Virus record (IMG/VR): IMGVR_UViG_3300036853_000113
Location: 1-61,626 of that record
Source: a virus
Strand: one strand, 5' to 3'
DNA: 61,626 bases
Both the position numbers and the translations under genes were made by a program. Numbering within the stretch: the first letter of the stretch is position 1; each line of letters opens with the position of its first letter. The notes under the pieces were generated by a model. The model made no database searches, was not told where the DNA came from, and worked only from the letters and a program-made list of their open reading frames with translations. Below are positions 8,861 through 18,702 of the stretch, piece by piece.

Positions 8861-11800
8861 CAGTGACCGATCAGGAAGGACTCAGGCGCAGGCCAGCCAC
8901 CCGGTAAGGCAACGGCAGCAATGCCGATGCTGTTGACGTAGATCGCGCCCATGTAGATGAAGCCTTTCAGCCCGAGCTTCGCAGGCGTTGGCTCAGCGAA
9001 CACTTCGAGCGGAATACCGCTGCCTGAGTCGCCATAGAAATTCGGGTCTGCAATCGTCACGTAATACCACTGGTGTGTGGTCCCAGCAGGCGCAGGGATG
9101 GTCAGCGTGCGCGCGTTGTACTGAAGCGTGGTCGCGGCGAAGGCGACCGCTACAGCAGCCAGCTGGATCGTCGTCGAGTTCGGTTGAGTCAGCGCGACGG
9201 CTGGCGTGTTGCTGTAGGTCGTGTAACTCGGAACAGTCGACGTGCCGCCTGCGCCTGTGCCATCAGTCGCGCCTGTGCCGCTGGTCAGCGCGAAGCCCTG
9301 CGCAGAGAGTTCGTCGCTGGTATTCCATTCATAGACTGAAGGATCAGTTTCCTGCACATCAATCTCAGTGCCCAGCAGCGTTACCTCTTCGCCGTCGAGC
9401 TGCTGCTTGTTCAGCGTGAAGCGATGCGCGCTGACTTCCAACAGCTTGCCCGACCAGCCGAGCAGCGCCAGGTTCACCGCGAGGACATCAAGCGCCGTTG
9501 CCTGATAGAGCGCCATGTTGAACCGGAACGTCCCGGTGCCTTGCTGGCGACGCCTGAGCAGTTCTATTTTGCAAAGGCGTTGCGCGCAGGCGACAGAGAT
9601 CGTAAACGGGAGCTGGATGTCGAGCCAGCGCCTGACGCCGCCATCAGCTGCGAGGTTCGCATCGCCGAAAGGGAAGACAGGCGTGCCGCTCTGATAGCCG
9701 TGATCAAAATCCTGCGCATAAGGCGGAATGTCACTCGACTGCCAGTTATTGACCGGGCTGACATAGGTGCCCTTCACGCCGTTGTAGAGGTCACGGATTG
9801 GAAGCTTTGCCTTCCACTGAAACGGCCCTGCCGACATGTTGAGCGCGTCGATAGACAGATTGGCTCCGGCTCTACCCTCGCCCGGTGGATCAGTCGGCTG
9901 TGATGCGCTCGTGAAGTAGACCGCGATTGCCACACCAGAAAGTTTTACGAGTTGCGCTTCTCCGCCACCTTCACCGTAGATTGCTGCTGCAATCGTCGAG
10001 GCTGTTACAGCCTCCGCTGTGTTACCTAGACCAGAGGTGGACCCTAGATCGAGTAGCGGTAGGCAGACGGTAGGTGGAAACACAGGATTGTCTGTGGAGA
10101 GGTTCGGCGTGATGAACCCCGAGATGCCGTCCGGTGTGGTCATGTTGGGGAATTGCCACGCGTTCGCACCCGGACCAACTGCCGCAGTAAAAGCTCCGTC
10201 ACAGGGGCCTGGAGATTCTGCTGTTATCGTCGGCCACAGAGCTTGGATAACTGCATCAGCTGGCAGAACCGGCATCTGAAACCCGCTCCATTCGATGCCG
10301 ATAGTGCCTTGTGGATTGGCAGAAGTTCCGGGGTTGTAGCAGGCGCACGGATCACCCGGCACATAGCGGATGGTTTGAATCGCACCAGTACCGGGGGCGT
10401 TAGGATTTGCGGCTCCAGTCCAGGCCGCAATGACTACAACGCGGCTCGTCGGGTCTGGTGGAGCGGGATAGAGCCGTGTCTCGCATCCTTCATTCAGACC
10501 CGTGTTTACTGACGTTGGATACGCCCACGCTATCCGTTGACCATCGGGAATCGGAACGGGCGCAGGCAACGCGCCCGACGTCCCGTACCACGCAGCAGGC
10601 CAGATGATGTATTCGCCCGCAGAGTATGTCAGACGTCCTGCGCAGCTCGTCAGCATGTTCTGCAAAATCTCGCCGCGCTTCATGTTGAGCTGAAAACTGC
10701 CGTTGAGCGCATAGCGAGGCTCTGCGCCGCCTTGTGCGAGCGCGACCTGTTCGTCGCAGATATTCGCTGCTGCGATCAGTTGAGGAAGCGGGATGTCTGT
10801 TCCGTAGGCTGCGCCGAAACCGTAAACAGGATCGGCGAGGAAGTCAGCAATACAGAGCGCAGCGTTCTCGGTATAGCCAGCGGTCGAACTTCTCGCACCA
10901 CCGCTCGCGGCCTGAAATGAAGTCAGCGCAAGATTGATGTCATAGACTGCATGGCTCATGTCGTCGTGCGCGTCGCAGAAGGCCATGACCTGAACGTGCG
11001 TAATCGTCTGATTGCTCGGGAGCTGAACAGAGTCCCACCCCAGCTCGTGCGTCGGCGAGTTATAAAGCTGAGTCCACGATGCGCCGCTGTCGAACGAGTA
11101 CCAGATGCCTGCGCTTCGCAACGTGACCGGAGCATTGCTCGCAGTGACAGGAATCGCAGAGTAAACATTCAACCACCACGGATGCCCTGCAACAGACGGG
11201 TCAGTGTTCCCCGGCCAGTAACCTGTGAAGCTCCAGATGCAGCCAGCGTACTTGTGTTCGTGGTAGATGTTGACCGTCGCTGCTGTCGCGAGGTTGCTCT
11301 GCACGCCAGCAGCCGCGAGAGGATCGCACGCTGCGTCAGGCGAGCTATAGGGGTGCGTGGTGTCATTGTTCAGCCCCCAGTTCGTCGCCTCGCTTGACCC
11401 CATCTCATAGGGGCCAACGTGCGCGTTATTGCCCCAACCGTTCATGAAGGTCAGAGGCCGCGTGATGACGACATCACTCGCGCCGCTGCTGTCAGTCGCG
11501 CGAGGGTCGAAGATACCAGCCTTTCCGCTGACGTGGAACTTGATCGTCGGTAGACCGTTCGCAAAGATTGAATCAGAGTAATGCAGGCGCAGGAAGACAG
11601 AAGTCTTTCTGAGCAGCAGGCAGGTCGGGCCCCAGGGGTTATTCGCGTTTAACACAGGCGTCCGGCTGAGGTCGCCATCGTAAGGAGTGCCGTTCAGCAT
11701 ACCGGGAAACGTTGCCGTATGCTTTCCGAGCAGCACTTCCATGTGGACTTTCGCGCCATAGTTCGGCCACATCGTTTTCACGACGCCTGAGTTGGTGATG

Positions 11801-12408
11801 CTCGCGACCTGCGCCCCACCGCAGAGATATGTCATCTTCGTGGGGTTCACTAGCGTCATCGGAAACGTGCCGTTGAAGGTGCGATCCGACACGCTCTCAA
11901 CGATGAGAGAATCGCCATCCTGAAGATCAGTCACAGCGTGCGCGAGCTGCATCGTTACGATGTCATTGGTTCTGCTGATGCTGACGATAGAGACCGTCTG
12001 CTGTGTCGGCGGGAAAGAGCAGCCGTTAGCGTCGAGGCGCACGCGCTGCCCGTCGAAGAGAAGGGCGTCGACGCTCGCGCAGGGATGACCAGCGAGCACG
12101 ATGACCATATCGCACCACTGATTCTTGACGCCCCATTCCCCGACATAGACCATTGTGCCGCCTGTCGCAAAGCGGCCATAGCCGATAGTCCAGGGGTCGA
12201 CCGTTCCGCGGTGTGTGGTCGTCGTGCCGGTCAGCGGTCCCTTGCTGAGCAAGGTTCCGATACCAGCAATGACCATGCCGATGCCCGACGCGATGAGCAT
12301 CTCCGTGGCAGGCGTAGCGATGCCGCCTGACATGACCGTGAAGACTATTCCCGCAGCCACCATCGCCGCGCCTGCTGCTAAGTTGACCCACTTCATCAGA
12401 CACGCCAC
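8860..12408 (-). CDS. Tail-tip/central fibre protein (gpJ-like position)
   Basis: This 1,182-residue protein is the large tip protein of the tail module. Residues about 8-50 form a hydrophobic Gly/Ala-rich zipper (AAGAAMVAAGIVFTVMSGG). The long central region is beta-rich with many Trp and Asn residues. A segment near residue 545 (CIADFLADPVYGFG) and the gene order resemble gpJ or gene-transfer-agent hub proteins, which make first host contact and can help DNA cross the envelope. It overlaps the upstream NlpC/P60-like gene by 13 bases, as in many siphovirus tip cassettes. Family assignment is by order and size more than by motif. Confidence 0.75.
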   Translation of the reverse strand: MACLMKWVNLAAGAAMVAAGIVFTVMSGGIATPATEMLIASGIGMVIAGIGTLLSKGPLTGTTTTHRGTVDPWTIGYGRFATGGTMVYVGEWGVKNQWCDMVIVLAGHPCASVDALLFDGQRVRLDANGCSFPPTQQTVSIVSISRTNDIVTMQLAHAVTDLQDGDSLIVESVSDRTFNGTFPMTLVNPTKMTYLCGGAQVASITNSGVVKTMWPNYGAKVHMEVLLGKHTATFPGMLNGTPYDGDLSRTPVLNANNPWGPTCLLLRKTSVFLRLHYSDSIFANGLPTIKFHVSGKAGIFDPRATDSSGASDVVITRPLTFMNGWGNNAHVGPYEMGSSEATNWGLNNDTTHPYSSPDAACDPLAAAGVQSNLATAATVNIYHEHKYAGCIWSFTGYWPGNTDPSVAGHPWWLNVYSAIPVTASNAPVTLRSAGIWYSFDSGASWTQLYNSPTHELGWDSVQLPSNQTITHVQVMAFCDAHDDMSHAVYDINLALTSFQAASGGARSSTAGYTENAALCIADFLADPVYGFGAAYGTDIPLPQLIAAANICDEQVALAQGGAEPRYALNGSFQLNMKRGEILQNMLTSCAGRLTYSAGEYIIWPAAWYGTSGALPAPVPIPDGQRIAWAYPTSVNTGLNEGCETRLYPAPPDPTSRVVVIAAWTGAANPNAPGTGAIQTIRYVPGDPCACYNPGTSANPQGTIGIEWSGFQMPVLPADAVIQALWPTITAESPGPCDGAFTAAVGPGANAWQFPNMTTPDGISGFITPNLSTDNPVFPPTVCLPLLDLGSTSGLGNTAEAVTASTIAAAIYGEGGGEAQLVKLSGVAIAVYFTSASQPTDPPGEGRAGANLSIDALNMSAGPFQWKAKLPIRDLYNGVKGTYVSPVNNWQSSDIPPYAQDFDHGYQSGTPVFPFGDANLAADGGVRRWLDIQLPFTISVACAQRLCKIELLRRRQQGTGTFRFNMALYQATALDVLAVNLALLGWSGKLLEVSAHRFTLNKQQLDGEEVTLLGTEIDVQETDPSVYEWNTSDELSAQGFALTSGTGATDGTGAGGTSTVPSYTTYSNTPAVALTQPNSTTIQLAAVAVAFAATTLQYNARTLTIPAPAGTTHQWYYVTIADPNFYGDSGSGIPLEVFAEPTPAKLGLKGFIYMGAIYVNSIGIAAVALPGGWPAPESFLIGH

Positions 12409-12827
12409 GCGCGCAGAGCGCGATGAAAAGGAAGACGAACGAAGCCGCGATGGTAACAGGTGAGAATCTCGCAGCCATCAAGCGCGATGAGGCCGAGAGA
12501 GTATTCTCGTGACCGCTTCAGGAGAACAACGTCGCCGCGCTGCGCAAACGGGGGTCTGATTTTTAGCATGCCGAAATGTTCTGTAATTTCCTCTGTGACT
12601 TCGAGCAGTGATCCTGTGCCGCTGTTGAGCTGCATCAGCGCCTTCGCTCCTGCGCGGCTGTCATAGCGTTCGCGATAGTTCGCGGCGAGATCGATGTCGG
12701 TCATCTCGCGAATTGCGTCGCAGACGAACAAACCGCAGTCAAAGGTCCCGTAGTGGAAAACGGTCGTCGAGTTGCAGGTCAGATACCACTGAAGACGCTG
12801 CTGCCAATCAGGACGTCGCGCGAGCAT
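12396..12827 (-). CDS. NlpC/P60-like tail-tip peptidase (DUF6950 type)
   Basis: In this 143-residue protein the motif FDCGLFVCD near residue 30 is the Cys nucleophile region of NlpC/P60-fold proteins found just upstream of the J-like gene in many tails. The conserved start (LARRPDWQQRLQWYL) and the block RGDVVLLKR near residue 95 fit the same family. A catalytic His candidate is present in CYHRGFV near residue 125. It probably cuts or binds peptidoglycan at the tail tip during DNA entry. Confidence 0.72.
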   Translation of the reverse strand: MLARRPDWQQRLQWYLTCNSTTVFHYGTFDCGLFVCDAIREMTDIDLAANYRERYDSRAGAKALMQLNSGTGSLLEVTEEITEHFGMLKIRPPFAQRGDVVLLKRSREYSLGLIALDGCEILTCYHRGFVRLPFHRALRAWRV

Positions 12828-12830
12828 GAC

Positions 12831-13409
12831 TCACAGGTTGTTAACGCTGGCCGCTGTATGACCCCAGAAAATAGTCACGTCTTGGATCGAGTTAATAAAA
12901 CTCATGCCAGTGTCGCCGGGATAGTCGAGCTGCTGATCCTCGTTCGTGTATCGCCGGTCGACGGCGACGTTCATCTCGACGAGGCGATTTTCGCAGTTGA
13001 TCTGAATCGTCGCTGTCAGCCCGTCGACGTCGAGCGTCGGCTGATCGGTGCGACCTGACCACGCGACGATGGGCGAGTCGATCAGGATGTCGCCATTGAA
13101 GAGGCCGAGATAGACGATGACCGGCAGACCGACCTGACACTCGTCCGTGATGCCGTCGAGCAGCGCAGGGTCGAGGCCGCTCAGCGTCAGCACGACCCCC
13201 TTCGCTTCTACTGTCGTTCCTTCTTCAATCGTCCCGATAGTGCCGAGTGAGCCCATCCCGAGCCACGTCACGCCGTCCCAGACATAGGAGCCGATGCCGC
13301 TCCACATATAGGCTGTTGCGCTGAGGAACTGCACCTTTACAAAGAGTGCAGGCTGAATCGCCGAAGACGTGATTGCGGCAAGCTGTGCAGGCGTGATCGG
13401 GCGCGGCAT
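12831..13409 (-). CDS. Baseplate/hub-associated tail protein
   Basis: This 192-residue protein begins PRPITPAQLAAI and contains the sequence RRYTNEDQQLDYPGDTGMSF near residue 155. I associate that sequence with tail hub proteins (DUF2163-like neighbourhood) that lie between the distal tail protein and the NlpC-like peptidase. The start codon overlaps the previous stop (TAATG). It is one of four contiguous tail-tip genes. A structural role is likely; the detailed function is inferred from order. Confidence 0.65.
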   Translation of the reverse strand: MPRPITPAQLAAITSSAIQPALFVKVQFLSATAYMWSGIGSYVWDGVTWLGMGSLGTIGTIEEGTTVEAKGVVLTLSGLDPALLDGITDECQVGLPVIVYLGLFNGDILIDSPIVAWSGRTDQPTLDVDGLTATIQINCENRLVEMNVAVDRRYTNEDQQLDYPGDTGMSFINSIQDVTIFWGHTAASVNNL

Positions 13410-14029
13410 TACGCGAGCGCCTCGCGAATTTCAAATTGCATTCCGTAATATCGCGCTTCAGTTTCCGACCACTTTCGCGCGTTGCTCTTGAGACGAAACA
13501 GCCCCTGCGTGTTCGTCAGGATAAGAGGCGCTCCGTCAACAGGCGACTCCCGCAGGGGGGGCCAGATACTGATTGTCGCGTTCCCCGTAGCGTCTGCATC
13601 GGCTGCAAGCAGTGTCCGATAGAGCCTCTGACCAATCTGAAGCCAATCACCCGGCAGAAGCACGCCGACAGCGTTCGCGGTCCAGCCGCTGGTCGCGAGC
13701 GAGAAACCCTTCTGGCCGTCGCCGCTAACGAGAGGAGAACCTGCGGCACTACCAGCAGGCGCGGTCGCGAGAGGATCGCCCCACATAAAGACATTGAGCT
13801 GACCTCTCAGCCCCATGAGAAATGCAATCCACTGCTGCGCCTGTTTCTGTGTCAGAGGCGGCAGTGAGATAGACGCTTCGAGCCACCCCTGTTGCCAGTC
13901 CTGCGTCTGCTGCTGTGCCGTGAACGGTGACACGCTCACAGCAATGATGTCTGTTGCGGTAAACTCCACCGATTGAGCTGCAGCCGGATTGGTCGGCATA
14001 CTAAGGAGCTGCGCGCTGGGAATCGCCAT
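13409..14029 (-). CDS. Distal tail/minor tail protein
   Basis: This 206-residue protein follows the tape measure directly. Features shared with this phage family are the N-terminal SPFTAQQQTQDW block, the WIAFLMGLRGQLNVFMWGDP block near residue 70, and the C-terminal WSETEARYYGMQFEIREA. Such proteins form the first disc after the tape measure and attach the tip complex. Confidence 0.7.
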   Translation of the reverse strand: MAIPSAQLLSMPTNPAAAQSVEFTATDIIAVSVSPFTAQQQTQDWQQGWLEASISLPPLTQKQAQQWIAFLMGLRGQLNVFMWGDPLATAPAGSAAGSPLVSGDGQKGFSLATSGWTANAVGVLLPGDWLQIGQRLYRTLLAADADATGNATISIWPPLRESPVDGAPLILTNTQGLFRLKSNARKWSETEARYYGMQFEIREALA

Positions 14030-14034
14030 CGTCT

Positions 14035-17000
14035 TTACCGCCCTCCCGGAACACGTTTCGAGTGTTCCGCGCCTGCGTGCAACGCGCTGCTGACTGCAGA
14101 GCCATGCACTGCGATCAGCGCCTGTCTCGTGCGCTGCTCAGTCAGCACAGGATCAGTGCCGCGCGCGTCGATGGTGTAGTAGGCAGGCGCACCGCCAGAG
14201 CCTGACATCATGCGCTGAGAAGCGGCGTTGCTCGTGATGTTGCCCGACGCGCCTGTCAGAAGCTCAGGCCCCTGCTCGCCGACAAGATACGCGCTGCCAG
14301 GGGAAACGGATCCACCTTCCTTGTGAGGCGTCAGAAATGACCCGAACACTTTCGACAGAATGCCCATGAAGCCGCCGCCGCCTGCGCTCTTGCCACCGCT
14401 GTCACTGCTGCCTGAGTCGCTTCCAAGGCCATCGGATTCGAGTCCTGCAAAGCCGCCCAAGCCTGCGCCGTCGACGAGCTTGACCCAGAAGGGGCTGCTC
14501 TTCGAGCCGTCAGCCTTAGCGGTATCGCCAAGAAGTCCACCCAGTGTTTTACCTAACGCGCCTGTCTTTCCCAACGCAGCGATGCCCTTCTGCATGCCTG
14601 ACTTCAGCGTTGAGTCGAGCATCTGCTTGCCGATGTCTTTGAACATTGCGCCGAAGTCAGCCTTGCCGCCTGTCATCAGTTCCGTCAGGTTGGTCGATAG
14701 TTTCGTGAAGGTCGAGTTAAGCGCGTCGAAGATGATCGACGCTGCGGTCTGCGCCTGCTTTCGCATGTTCAGAAAGAACGCATCGACGCCAGCGCTGAGG
14801 CTGTCCTGCCGCAGCAGACTGTCAACGGTCTGATCAATCATCTTGTTGAAAAGTTCCTGCTGGCGCGCCGCGATTTGCAGCTGCTCACCGTAGCTGATCT
14901 TGCCATTCTTGAGTCTGCTCAACGCAGCGACTGCATTGTCGAGAGCAACACTCTCGCGCTTGTATTGCTCATGAGGCGAGAGCAGCGAGACAGCTTCCTG
15001 CGCGTCGCGCTCGTCCCACTCTGCTTCTGTCATTGCGACGGTTGCATCGCGCGTTTTGATCAGCTCGTCGCGCTGCGGCCCCAGCGCCATCGTCGCAATC
15101 TGGTAATTGATTCCGACCAGCTTCGCCTGAAGCGCTGCCTCCCGCTGCACGTTGATGTCCTCAAGCGTCGCAGATGTAACGAGCTGCTTCGAGGTCAACT
15201 CGCGGCCCATCGCTTCGAGGTTAGCGACAACCGCGACAGTCTCATCAGCCATCGCCTTCGCGTACAAGTCTTTGGCGCGCGCTGCAATCTGATCCGTGGT
15301 CGCACCTTGCTCTGTCAGCTCGTTTTCAGCCTGCGCTTGCGCGTTCTGTTTCGCGATGGCGTCGGTGCCCTGATAGATCGCATTGATCATGCGACCGGCC
15401 TGACTGACGCTGAGCGCCGTCGCGCGAGTCCCAGCTCCGATGAGGTCATTCATCTTCGCCATGTGCGCCTGATCAGAAAGCAGCGCCTCGCCATGCAGCA
15501 GCAGCTGTTTGGTCGATTCACTTACCAGCTTCGCGAAGTCTTTTGTTTGGCTGTGCGTTACTTTCGCGATCTCCTGACCTAGTTTCAGGATTTCGTCGTT
15601 TGCCTTGTTCGTTGCCATCGCCTTGCGCTGCGCTTCCTCGCCCAGCCCTGACGCTTCCAACGTGAGCTTCGAGTCTCTGAGTCGCTCCGCCATATTCGCG
15701 CGCGCCTGCGCGTCTGGATCTTCTGATTCTTTTCCCAGACCAGATGTGTCGGGTGATTCCTTCGCTTTCGGTTTAGGCGCTACAGTCCTGTCATCCCCGG
15801 AAGAAGCAGCCGCAAGCCGCTCGTTCTTTGCTTGATTGAGTGCGTCCACAGCCCACTGAGGCGTGAGCTTGCCCAGCGCGCGGTTGATCCACTCCATCGC
15901 CTTGCTCCACATCTTCGAGAGCGCAGCCTCAATCGCCTGCCCACCGATCAGCGTCATCAGTGAGTTCCAGAGGCTCTTGCATTTATCCACAAGCTTCATG
16001 AACTCGTCGCCGAAAGCGCGCACAACGTTCTTCATGACAATCCATGCGGCGTTCCAGGTATCGCGAATCTGGTACGTCTCGCCCTTCAGCGAGAAGACAG
16101 AGTTGCGGAACTTGTAGAGCACCGCGCCGAGCGCGATGATCGCCATCGCTGCAATCGTCCAGGGGTTGCTGAGCGCAGCCAGCATCAGCGCTTTGCTCGC
16201 GTTCCACGCACCTGAGACGACCATCGACAGGAAGCCGGGAATTGCTTGCAGCGCGCCGCCTAACGAGGCGAACATCGATGCAGGACTCAGCGCCTTGATC
16301 GCAGCGAGCGAGGTGCCGACGCCACCGAAGCCGGTCCTCACGCCGAGCGTAGCTGTCTCCATGAAAGTCAGCTCCTGCGTGGCTCTGCCGAAGGAGCTGC
16401 CCATCGCTGCGATAGACTCACCGAGTTTGGGGATCGTCGCTGCGACGTTTTTCATGCCCGTCATCTTGAGCACGAAGCCACTGATGCCAGCGCCCGCCTT
16501 CGCGAGTCCACCTCCAGCTATCAGGTCAGTGACCAGCGGGAGCGCGATGCGACTGAGCTGCAATGCGATCAGCGCTTCGAGCGCGATCTTCAACTCGTGC
16601 GCGTGCTCGGTGGCAAAGCTGAGAGCGTTACCGACTAAATGGATTGCAGAAGTGACGTTGCCGCCGAAGGATTTCGCGAGGCCCTGCAAGTCGCTGTTAT
16701 TCGCAATCTGTATCAGGCGATTCAGCAGTTCGTCGAGCGCAGGCAGGGTTGCCGCCATCAGCGAGAAACCCATCCCTTCGAAGACTGCCGAGAGGCGGTC
16801 TAGATTGTCGTGCGCACGCGCTGCAACCTCGCCGGTCGACGTCGAGAGCACCAACCCGAAACGGTGCGCTTCCTCGTTGACCTTATCCTGTTCCTCGCCG
16901 TACTGATTCAGCAGCGGCAGCAGCGCTGCCCCGCCCTTGCCGAAGAGCGCCATCGCGAGCGCCGTCTTGGCCGCGCCGTCTCCCAGGGTTGCGAACTTTT

Positions 17001-17463
17001 GCGACACGTCCTGCATGATGACGCCGGAGTCCTTCAGCTTTCCGTTGCTGTCGAGGAAGCTGACGCCAAGCCTGCCGAAGATTCGATCCAACTGGACGTT
17101 GCCGTTCTGCGCCTTGAAAGCGGCCTGACTCAGTTTTTCGAGGCCCTTAGTTATCGACTCCATCGAGACGTTGCTGAGCTTGCCAGCATAGCTGAGTTCA
17201 GAGAGCGTCTCGGTCGTCGTGCCGGCCGCCTGCGCAGCCTTCACCAGCGCGTCCGCGGTGTCGAGTGAACTCTTGATCAGTGCAATCGTCCCGGTCGCAA
17301 TCGCCGCCGCCATTGCGAGCCCTGCTGCCGTGATCTTCTCCAGCGAGCGCGTGATGTCCTTCGCAGTCTTCGCAGACAGCACCGCCATCTTTTCCATCCC
17401 CTGCGAGAAGGAAGCGGTATTCGCTTGCAGGTCGATAGTCAGCGTACCGATGATGACGCTCAT
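14035..17463 (-). CDS. Tail tape measure protein
   Basis: This 1,142-residue protein has a start typical of tape measures (LTIDLQANTASFSQGMEKM), long Ala- and Lys-rich helices, and hydrophobic patches near residues 45-65, 285-310 and 410-450. A Lys/Glu-rich coiled-coil segment runs through the middle, and a Gly/Ser-rich linker lies near residue 1065. It sets tail length; at about 0.15 nm per residue this predicts a tail near 170 nm, an estimate only. The start overlaps the chaperone frame by 4 bases. Its position after a G/GT-type chaperone pair and before the distal tail protein is canonical. Confidence 0.93.
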   Translation of the reverse strand: MSVIIGTLTIDLQANTASFSQGMEKMAVLSAKTAKDITRSLEKITAAGLAMAAAIATGTIALIKSSLDTADALVKAAQAAGTTTETLSELSYAGKLSNVSMESITKGLEKLSQAAFKAQNGNVQLDRIFGRLGVSFLDSNGKLKDSGVIMQDVSQKFATLGDGAAKTALAMALFGKGGAALLPLLNQYGEEQDKVNEEAHRFGLVLSTSTGEVAARAHDNLDRLSAVFEGMGFSLMAATLPALDELLNRLIQIANNSDLQGLAKSFGGNVTSAIHLVGNALSFATEHAHELKIALEALIALQLSRIALPLVTDLIAGGGLAKAGAGISGFVLKMTGMKNVAATIPKLGESIAAMGSSFGRATQELTFMETATLGVRTGFGGVGTSLAAIKALSPASMFASLGGALQAIPGFLSMVVSGAWNASKALMLAALSNPWTIAAMAIIALGAVLYKFRNSVFSLKGETYQIRDTWNAAWIVMKNVVRAFGDEFMKLVDKCKSLWNSLMTLIGGQAIEAALSKMWSKAMEWINRALGKLTPQWAVDALNQAKNERLAAASSGDDRTVAPKPKAKESPDTSGLGKESEDPDAQARANMAERLRDSKLTLEASGLGEEAQRKAMATNKANDEILKLGQEIAKVTHSQTKDFAKLVSESTKQLLLHGEALLSDQAHMAKMNDLIGAGTRATALSVSQAGRMINAIYQGTDAIAKQNAQAQAENELTEQGATTDQIAARAKDLYAKAMADETVAVVANLEAMGRELTSKQLVTSATLEDINVQREAALQAKLVGINYQIATMALGPQRDELIKTRDATVAMTEAEWDERDAQEAVSLLSPHEQYKRESVALDNAVAALSRLKNGKISYGEQLQIAARQQELFNKMIDQTVDSLLRQDSLSAGVDAFFLNMRKQAQTAASIIFDALNSTFTKLSTNLTELMTGGKADFGAMFKDIGKQMLDSTLKSGMQKGIAALGKTGALGKTLGGLLGDTAKADGSKSSPFWVKLVDGAGLGGFAGLESDGLGSDSGSSDSGGKSAGGGGFMGILSKVFGSFLTPHKEGGSVSPGSAYLVGEQGPELLTGASGNITSNAASQRMMSGSGGAPAYYTIDARGTDPVLTEQRTRQALIAVHGSAVSSALHAGAEHSKRVPGGR

Positions 17464-17819
17464 GCTGCTCCTCTCTTTGGTGGGGTTTTCTTGATGTGCG
17501 CGAAGGCCGCTCTGATGTCTTCGCCGGTCACAGGCTTCAACGGTTGCGGCGGCAACTTGTGAAGCATGAAGACTTCGGGATTGATCGGGTTATCAGGCCG
17601 ACAGAAGCCGTAGTTTGCAGTGGTGGCAGAAATGATGCCGACGAGCAGTTCTTCGCGCTGCAGCTGCTGGAGCTGCCGCTTGCGCAAGGCGTGAAGCATG
17701 CGCGGCGTCATTTCGAGCCACTCATCGTCTGACAGTTTCAGTTCCTGCCGCGCGACTGACCACGCATCGAGCCACGTCAGCGGCGGTCCTACACGACCGC
17801 CTGAGTAGGGTCCGCGGTG
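17460..17819 (-). CDS. Tail assembly chaperone extension, probably made by -1 frameshift
   Basis: The limits given are those of the open frame. An ATG at 17711 would give 83 residues. However, the same frame continues coherently upstream (VGPPLTWLDAWSVARQELKL, then SDDEWLEMTPRM) to the stop of the previous chaperone and has no ATG, GTG or TTG there. The frame is -1 relative to the upstream gene. This matches the lambda G/GT arrangement, in which the extension is made only as a fusion and binds the tape measure. I could not identify a clear X-XXY-YYZ slippery heptamer in the 30-base shift window (17789-17819). Confidence 0.65.
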   Translation of the reverse strand, partial: HRGPYSGGRVGPPLTWLDAWSVARQELKLSDDEWLEMTPRMLHALRKRQLQQLQREELLVGIISATTANYGFCRPDNPINPEVFMLHKLPPQPLKPVTGEDIRAAFAHIKKTPPKRGAA

Positions 17820-18142
17820 TCATCCTCTGGCGGCATCGACGCCGCCCACGCCTTCAGCAGACCTTCCTGAAGCAGCGCGATGTTCTGCGGCCCGATCAGG
17901 TCGCCGATCTGCTCTAGTGTGTACGTTGCTCCCGCGCGCTTCAAGGCGAGATACAGCAGCGCGCGGATCAGTGTCGCTGACGGGCGCACGATATTCGCCT
18001 CGCCTGTCAGCACGTTCAGCCCCGTCAACGCCTCGCAATCAATCAGCACGTTATGCGTGATGACGATCGGCCAGTTGACGCCATCGAGACGTATCTCCAC
18101 CTTCTCGATGAGCTTGTCTGCGATTGTCTTTTTCCCCGTCAT
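17789..18142 (-). CDS. Tail assembly chaperone (G-like)
   Basis: This 117-residue protein lies between the tail tube and tape measure genes. It has a beta-rich N-terminal half (KVEIRLDGVNWPIVITHN) and a helical C-terminal half, as in phage tail chaperones. Its stop is passed by an open -1 frame that continues as a coherent protein for over 100 codons. The chaperone coats the tape measure before tube assembly. Confidence 0.7.
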   Translation of the reverse strand: MTGKKTIADKLIEKVEIRLDGVNWPIVITHNVLIDCEALTGLNVLTGEANIVRPSATLIRALLYLALKRAGATYTLEQIGDLIGPQNIALLQEGLLKAWAASMPPEDDTADPTQAVV

Positions 18143-18155
18143 CAGACTCTCGCCT

Positions 18156-18605
18156 TTAGACCACAGTCTCTGTCACAGTGCCCGTCAGTTCGATGGTCAT
18201 TGTGAACTCGGTCAGCTTGCTCGGCTCGAAGGGGCCGGTATCATACTTCGACACGAAGCCTTCACCTGAAAGCGTGTAGACCTGCGTGCCCGAGTTGATC
18301 GGCGCGGTGATCTTGAAAGGAAACACGGAGCGACTCTCAGCCATGCCGAGAATGCTGAGCTGCGACGTGTCGCCGATGAAGTTGCCGCTCATCTCGACGG
18401 TGCCCGGTTTGATCAGACCCGGCAACTTTTCTTCAGTCGCGTTCGGGCTTTGAAGGTGCGTCGCGTCAATCGACGGGATGCTGGCGATGCTGGGCTTGAT
18501 GCTTTTCACTTCCGCCATCTGCACGTAATCGAGGGGGCTGACAGCAGGGTTGGCGATGGCGAAGGTTGCTAGATAGCCGATTGAGGCTTTGGTCGATGCA
18601 GTCAT
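18156..18605 (-). CDS. Major tail tube protein
   Basis: This 149-residue protein has its start chosen at the ATG with a GGAG site about 10 bases upstream; the longer frame upstream lacks coding character. Gene order (terminator, tube, chaperones, tape measure) and the pattern of alternating strands ending in TKLTEFTMTIELTGTVTETV fit a siphovirus tube subunit. It should polymerise as hexameric rings around the tape measure. Confidence 0.75.
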   Translation of the reverse strand: MTASTKASIGYLATFAIANPAVSPLDYVQMAEVKSIKPSIASIPSIDATHLQSPNATEEKLPGLIKPGTVEMSGNFIGDTSQLSILGMAESRSVFPFKITAPINSGTQVYTLSGEGFVSKYDTGPFEPSKLTEFTMTIELTGTVTETVV

Positions 18606-18702
18606 GGCGGTCAGTCTCCGTTGAAGGTGGAAGTGCAGAGCAAAATAGAAAAGGCCGCTCAGGATGAGCAGCCTCGGTGAACATTGTCGCGACGCGCCTG
18701 AC

